Shown here: positions 14,005 to 15,815 of the stretch, piece by piece
Layout of the letters: each line of letters begins with the position of its first letter
How positions within the stretch are numbered: position 1 is the stretch's first letter
Source: an uncultured Clostridia bacterium
GTDB taxonomy: Bacteria; Bacillota; Clostridia; Oscillospirales; Ruminococcaceae
Length of the DNA: 15,815 bases
Direction of reading: 5' to 3'
NCBI GenBank assembly: GCA_946183095.1
Contig: CAMHBE010000012.1
Coordinates: forward strand, 1-15,815
The notes under the pieces: model-generated
The model's input: the letters and a program-made list of their open reading frames with translations, nothing else
Databases searched by the model: none
What the model was told of the DNA's origin: nothing
Position numbers and translations under genes: made by a program

Positions 14005-15707
14005 TGAGCAAGGGATTATTGAAATTCATCACCTGCGGGAGCGTTGACGACGGCAAATCCACGCTCATAGGACATATCCTCTACGACGCGAAGCTGATAT
14101 ATGCCGATCAGGAAAGGGCGCTCGAACTCGACAGCAAGGTGGGCAGCACCGGCGGGCAGATTGACTACTCGCTGCTGCTCGACGGGCTTATGGCGGAGCG
14201 GGAGCAGGGGATAACGATAGATGTTGCGTACCGCTATTTCACTACCGATGCCCGCAGCTTCATCGTCGCGGACACTCCCGGTCACGAGGAATACACCCGG
14301 AATATGGCGGTGGGAGCGTCCTTTGCTGAACTTGCGATAATTCTTGTTGACGCTTCGCAGGGCGTTCTTGTGCAGACCCGCAGACACGCCCGGATATGCA
14401 GTCTCATGGGTATAACGCACTATGTTTTCGCCGTCAACAAAATGGATCTGGTGCAATATTCCGAGAGCCGTTTTATCGAAATTCTCGCACAGATCAAAGA
14501 GCTTGCCGCGGACCTTGAACTCGGCGACGTCAATGTCATACCGCTGTCCGCGACGGCAGGCGACAACGTGACTTCGCCTTCCGCGAATATGCCGTGGTAT
14601 TCCGGCGAAACGCTGCTGAAATATCTTGAAAATGTTGATGTAAGCGGCAGCGGCAGTACCGAAAAGTTCTATATGCCGGTGCAGCGTGTGTGCCGTCCCG
14701 ACCGCACGTTCCGCGGATCTCAGGGTCAGGTCGAAGCGGGCAGCGTCTCTGTCGGCGATACCGTGCGGATATTGCCCAGCGGCGAGACTGCCGCCGTAAA
14801 GGGCATTCTCGTTGCCGACAGGCAGGCGGATGCCGCGTATGCCGGACAGCCCGTAACGATAACGCTTGACCGCGAAGTCGATGTTTCACGCGGCTGTGTT
14901 ATCACGAAAGACGAGGATATCTCCGCTTACGGAACGCTTGACGTTTCGCTGCTGTGGACGGACGACATTGAGCTGAACATCGGCGGTGACTGTCTTGTGA
15001 AGCTCGGAACGAAGCTGATACCTGCTGTTGTCACCGAAATAAAGTATGCTGTCGATGTGAACACGGGCGAGCATATCTCCGCCGGAACTCTCGGAAAGAA
15101 CGGGATAGCACTATGTACGATAAAACTCTCGGAGCCGATAACCGCCGACAGATTCGCACTGCACAAGACCCTCGGTGAGCTTATCCTCATCGACCGCGTG
15201 ACGAATATGACAGCGGCTTGCGGAGTAGTGGAAGATGTGCTCGACAAGGCTGTTTCCGGGCAGGAAAAAGCCGCGTTCACCGACGGAGTTCTCACGGCGA
15301 GAGGCGACCTTTTCGAGGAATTTTATTATGACGTGAACAGCTACAATGTATTTCACGCGCAGACCATAAACAGCACATTCCGTGTCGGGGACGAGATACC
15401 TGTGCGCGGGAAGAGCTTCGCGTACCCGGATGATTTTGACATCATCGTGATGCGGGACAGAGTTGCTGTGCTGATACGCAATAAAAAAGTCGAACGGCTC
15501 ATAAGGTTCGATGATTACTATTACGACTGCACCGCTCCGATAGTCAACGGGCGCGGTTTTGCCGTGCTCGCGAAAAACGGTGAGGACGTAAAGCGGTTCA
15601 TTGCGGAATACGAAAAGTCCGACGAAAGATCTCTCCCGGAGTTGTTCGGGAAGTGGCTGGATTTCGACACTTACCGGAAAATATACATTTCGGGTGCATA
15701 TATCTGA
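14004..15707 (+). CDS. cysN: sulfate adenylyltransferase subunit 1, GTPase (CysN), with an unassigned C-terminal extension
   Basis: GTP hydrolysis by this elongation-factor-like subunit drives APS formation by CysD. The 567-residue protein has G1 GSVDDGKS (12-19), switch region GLMAEREQGITIDVAYRYF, G3 DTPGHEEY (90-97) and G4 NKMD (145-148). Beta-barrel domains follow and end around FALHKTLGELILIDRVTNMTAACGVVED (about residues 382-410). E. coli CysN (475 residues) ends soon after the matching point; here about 145 more residues follow. They are rich in aromatic and acidic residues (FEEFYYD from 437, FDDYYYD 502-508) and contain no Walker A motif, so this is not a CysNC APS kinase fusion. I do not recognise the extension. 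GAGGGG at 13990-13995 is the binding site. It is the last gene on the strand in the window. Confidence 0.95.
   Translation: MSKGLLKFITCGSVDDGKSTLIGHILYDAKLIYADQERALELDSKVGSTGGQIDYSLLLDGLMAEREQGITIDVAYRYFTTDARSFIVADTPGHEEYTRNMAVGASFAELAIILVDASQGVLVQTRRHARICSLMGITHYVFAVNKMDLVQYSESRFIEILAQIKELAADLELGDVNVIPLSATAGDNVTSPSANMPWYSGETLLKYLENVDVSGSGSTEKFYMPVQRVCRPDRTFRGSQGQVEAGSVSVGDTVRILPSGETAAVKGILVADRQADAAYAGQPVTITLDREVDVSRGCVITKDEDISAYGTLDVSLLWTDDIELNIGGDCLVKLGTKLIPAVVTEIKYAVDVNTGEHISAGTLGKNGIALCTIKLSEPITADRFALHKTLGELILIDRVTNMTAACGVVEDVLDKAVSGQEKAAFTDGVLTARGDLFEEFYYDVNSYNVFHAQTINSTFRVGDEIPVRGKSFAYPDDFDIIVMRDRVAVLIRNKKVERLIRFDDYYYDCTAPIVNGRGFAVLAKNGEDVKRFIAEYEKSDERSLPELFGKWLDFDTYRKIYISGAYI
15262..15704 (+). 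other. region of cysN encoding the unrecognised C-terminal domain
   Basis: Codes for about residues 420-567 of CysN. The reading frame, codon use and absence of stops are continuous with the GTPase part, so this is part of the gene and not read-through. Alternating hydrophobic and charged residues (FDIIVMRDRVAVLIRNKKV) suggest beta-strands, and GEDVKRFIAEYEKSDER a helix, so a small alpha/beta domain is likely. No cysteine cluster, P-loop or membrane segment is visible. Confidence 0.55.
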
Positions 15708-15732
15708 TAATATGGCTTCTCTTTCACATTCC

Positions 15733-15815
15733 TCATACGTCTCTTTCCCGATATTTGTTATCTTCGTCTTTGCGCTTCCTGCATCCGGGGACAATGAAGA
15801 TCGGGTCGTAAATAA
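15733..15815 (-). CDS. possible 3' end of a convergent gene, cut by the window edge
   Basis: On the minus strand one frame runs in from the window edge for 26 codons to a TGA at 15735-15733; it reads YDPIFIVPGC and then a charged tail, RKRKDEDNKYRERDV. Charged C-terminal tails and third-position G/C preference resemble coding sequence, but the piece is too short to be sure and I recognise no family. The 25 nt between it and the cysN stop would then be a convergent junction. A plus-strand frame from ATG 15712 is also open to the edge but has no binding site. No terminator hairpin with a T-run is visible in 15708-15815. Confidence 0.27.
   Translation of the reverse strand, partial: IYDPIFIVPGCRKRKDEDNKYRERDV

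Noticed and set aside
14004..15707. CysNC fusion (APS kinase domain at the C-terminus)
   Set aside because: The length suggested it, but the extension has no Walker A P-loop or other APS kinase motif.
15111..15794. Minus-strand open frame of about 227 codons opposite the end of cysN
   Set aside because: Mostly antisense to the CysN extension, whose frame is continuous with the GTPase; no recognisable motif or binding site.
1..15815. A defence island, CRISPR array, prophage or insertion sequence
   Set aside because: No repeats, transposase, integrase or nuclease genes were seen; every substantial gene belongs to sulfate assimilation or siroheme synthesis.

Overview
The window is one tightly packed, single-strand (+) gene cluster that takes sulfate from outside the cell to sulfide. 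It also carries nearly the whole pathway for siroheme, the cofactor of its sulfite reductase. Fifteen genes fill positions 99-15707. Ten of the fourteen junctions overlap or leave 1 nt or less, and several are 4-nt ATGA/GTGA/TTGA overlaps, so most of it is probably one translationally coupled operon. Strong GGAGG-type ribosome binding sites, base composition of roughly 55% G+C, frequent ATA isoleucine codons, a lipoprotein sulfate-binding protein and strictly anaerobic-style iron-sulfur enzymes suggest an anaerobic Bacillota member of class Clostridia, perhaps Oscillospiraceae/Ruminococcus-like. The taxonomy is inference; no rRNA or other marker gene is present.

Layout: (1) 99-4044, the sulfate ABC transporter: lipoprotein binding protein, permeases CysT and CysW, ATPase CysA. 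(2) 4050-10277, tetrapyrrole genes hemA, a precorrin-2 dehydrogenase gene, hemC, a cobA-hemD fusion, hemB and hemL. Together they cover glutamyl-tRNA to sirohydrochlorin; iron insertion is not clearly assigned. (3) 10267-13093, the reductases: a one-subunit AsrC-like siroheme sulfite reductase and an AprA/AprB-like adenylylsulfate (APS) reductase. (4) 13105-15707, the heterodimeric GTP-driven ATP sulfurylase CysD/CysN.

Together: the transporter imports sulfate; CysDN makes APS; AprAB-like proteins reduce APS directly to sulfite; the AsrC-like enzyme reduces sulfite to sulfide using siroheme made by the hem/cob genes. No APS kinase (cysC), PAPS reductase (cysH), AsrA/AsrB or cysteine synthase gene is in the window. 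From memory, Clostridium acetobutylicum has a similar cluster, so the overall arrangement is probably not new.

Less ordinary points are: CysN carries a C-terminal extension of about 145 residues that is not APS kinase; an Apr-type reductase is paired with CysDN; the sulfite reductase stands alone; HemA is short with an altered nucleotide-binding loop; and the only two longer intergenic gaps, both inside the transporter block, each hold a TTCG-containing hairpin. No tRNA, rRNA, CRISPR, insertion sequence or convincing terminator was seen.
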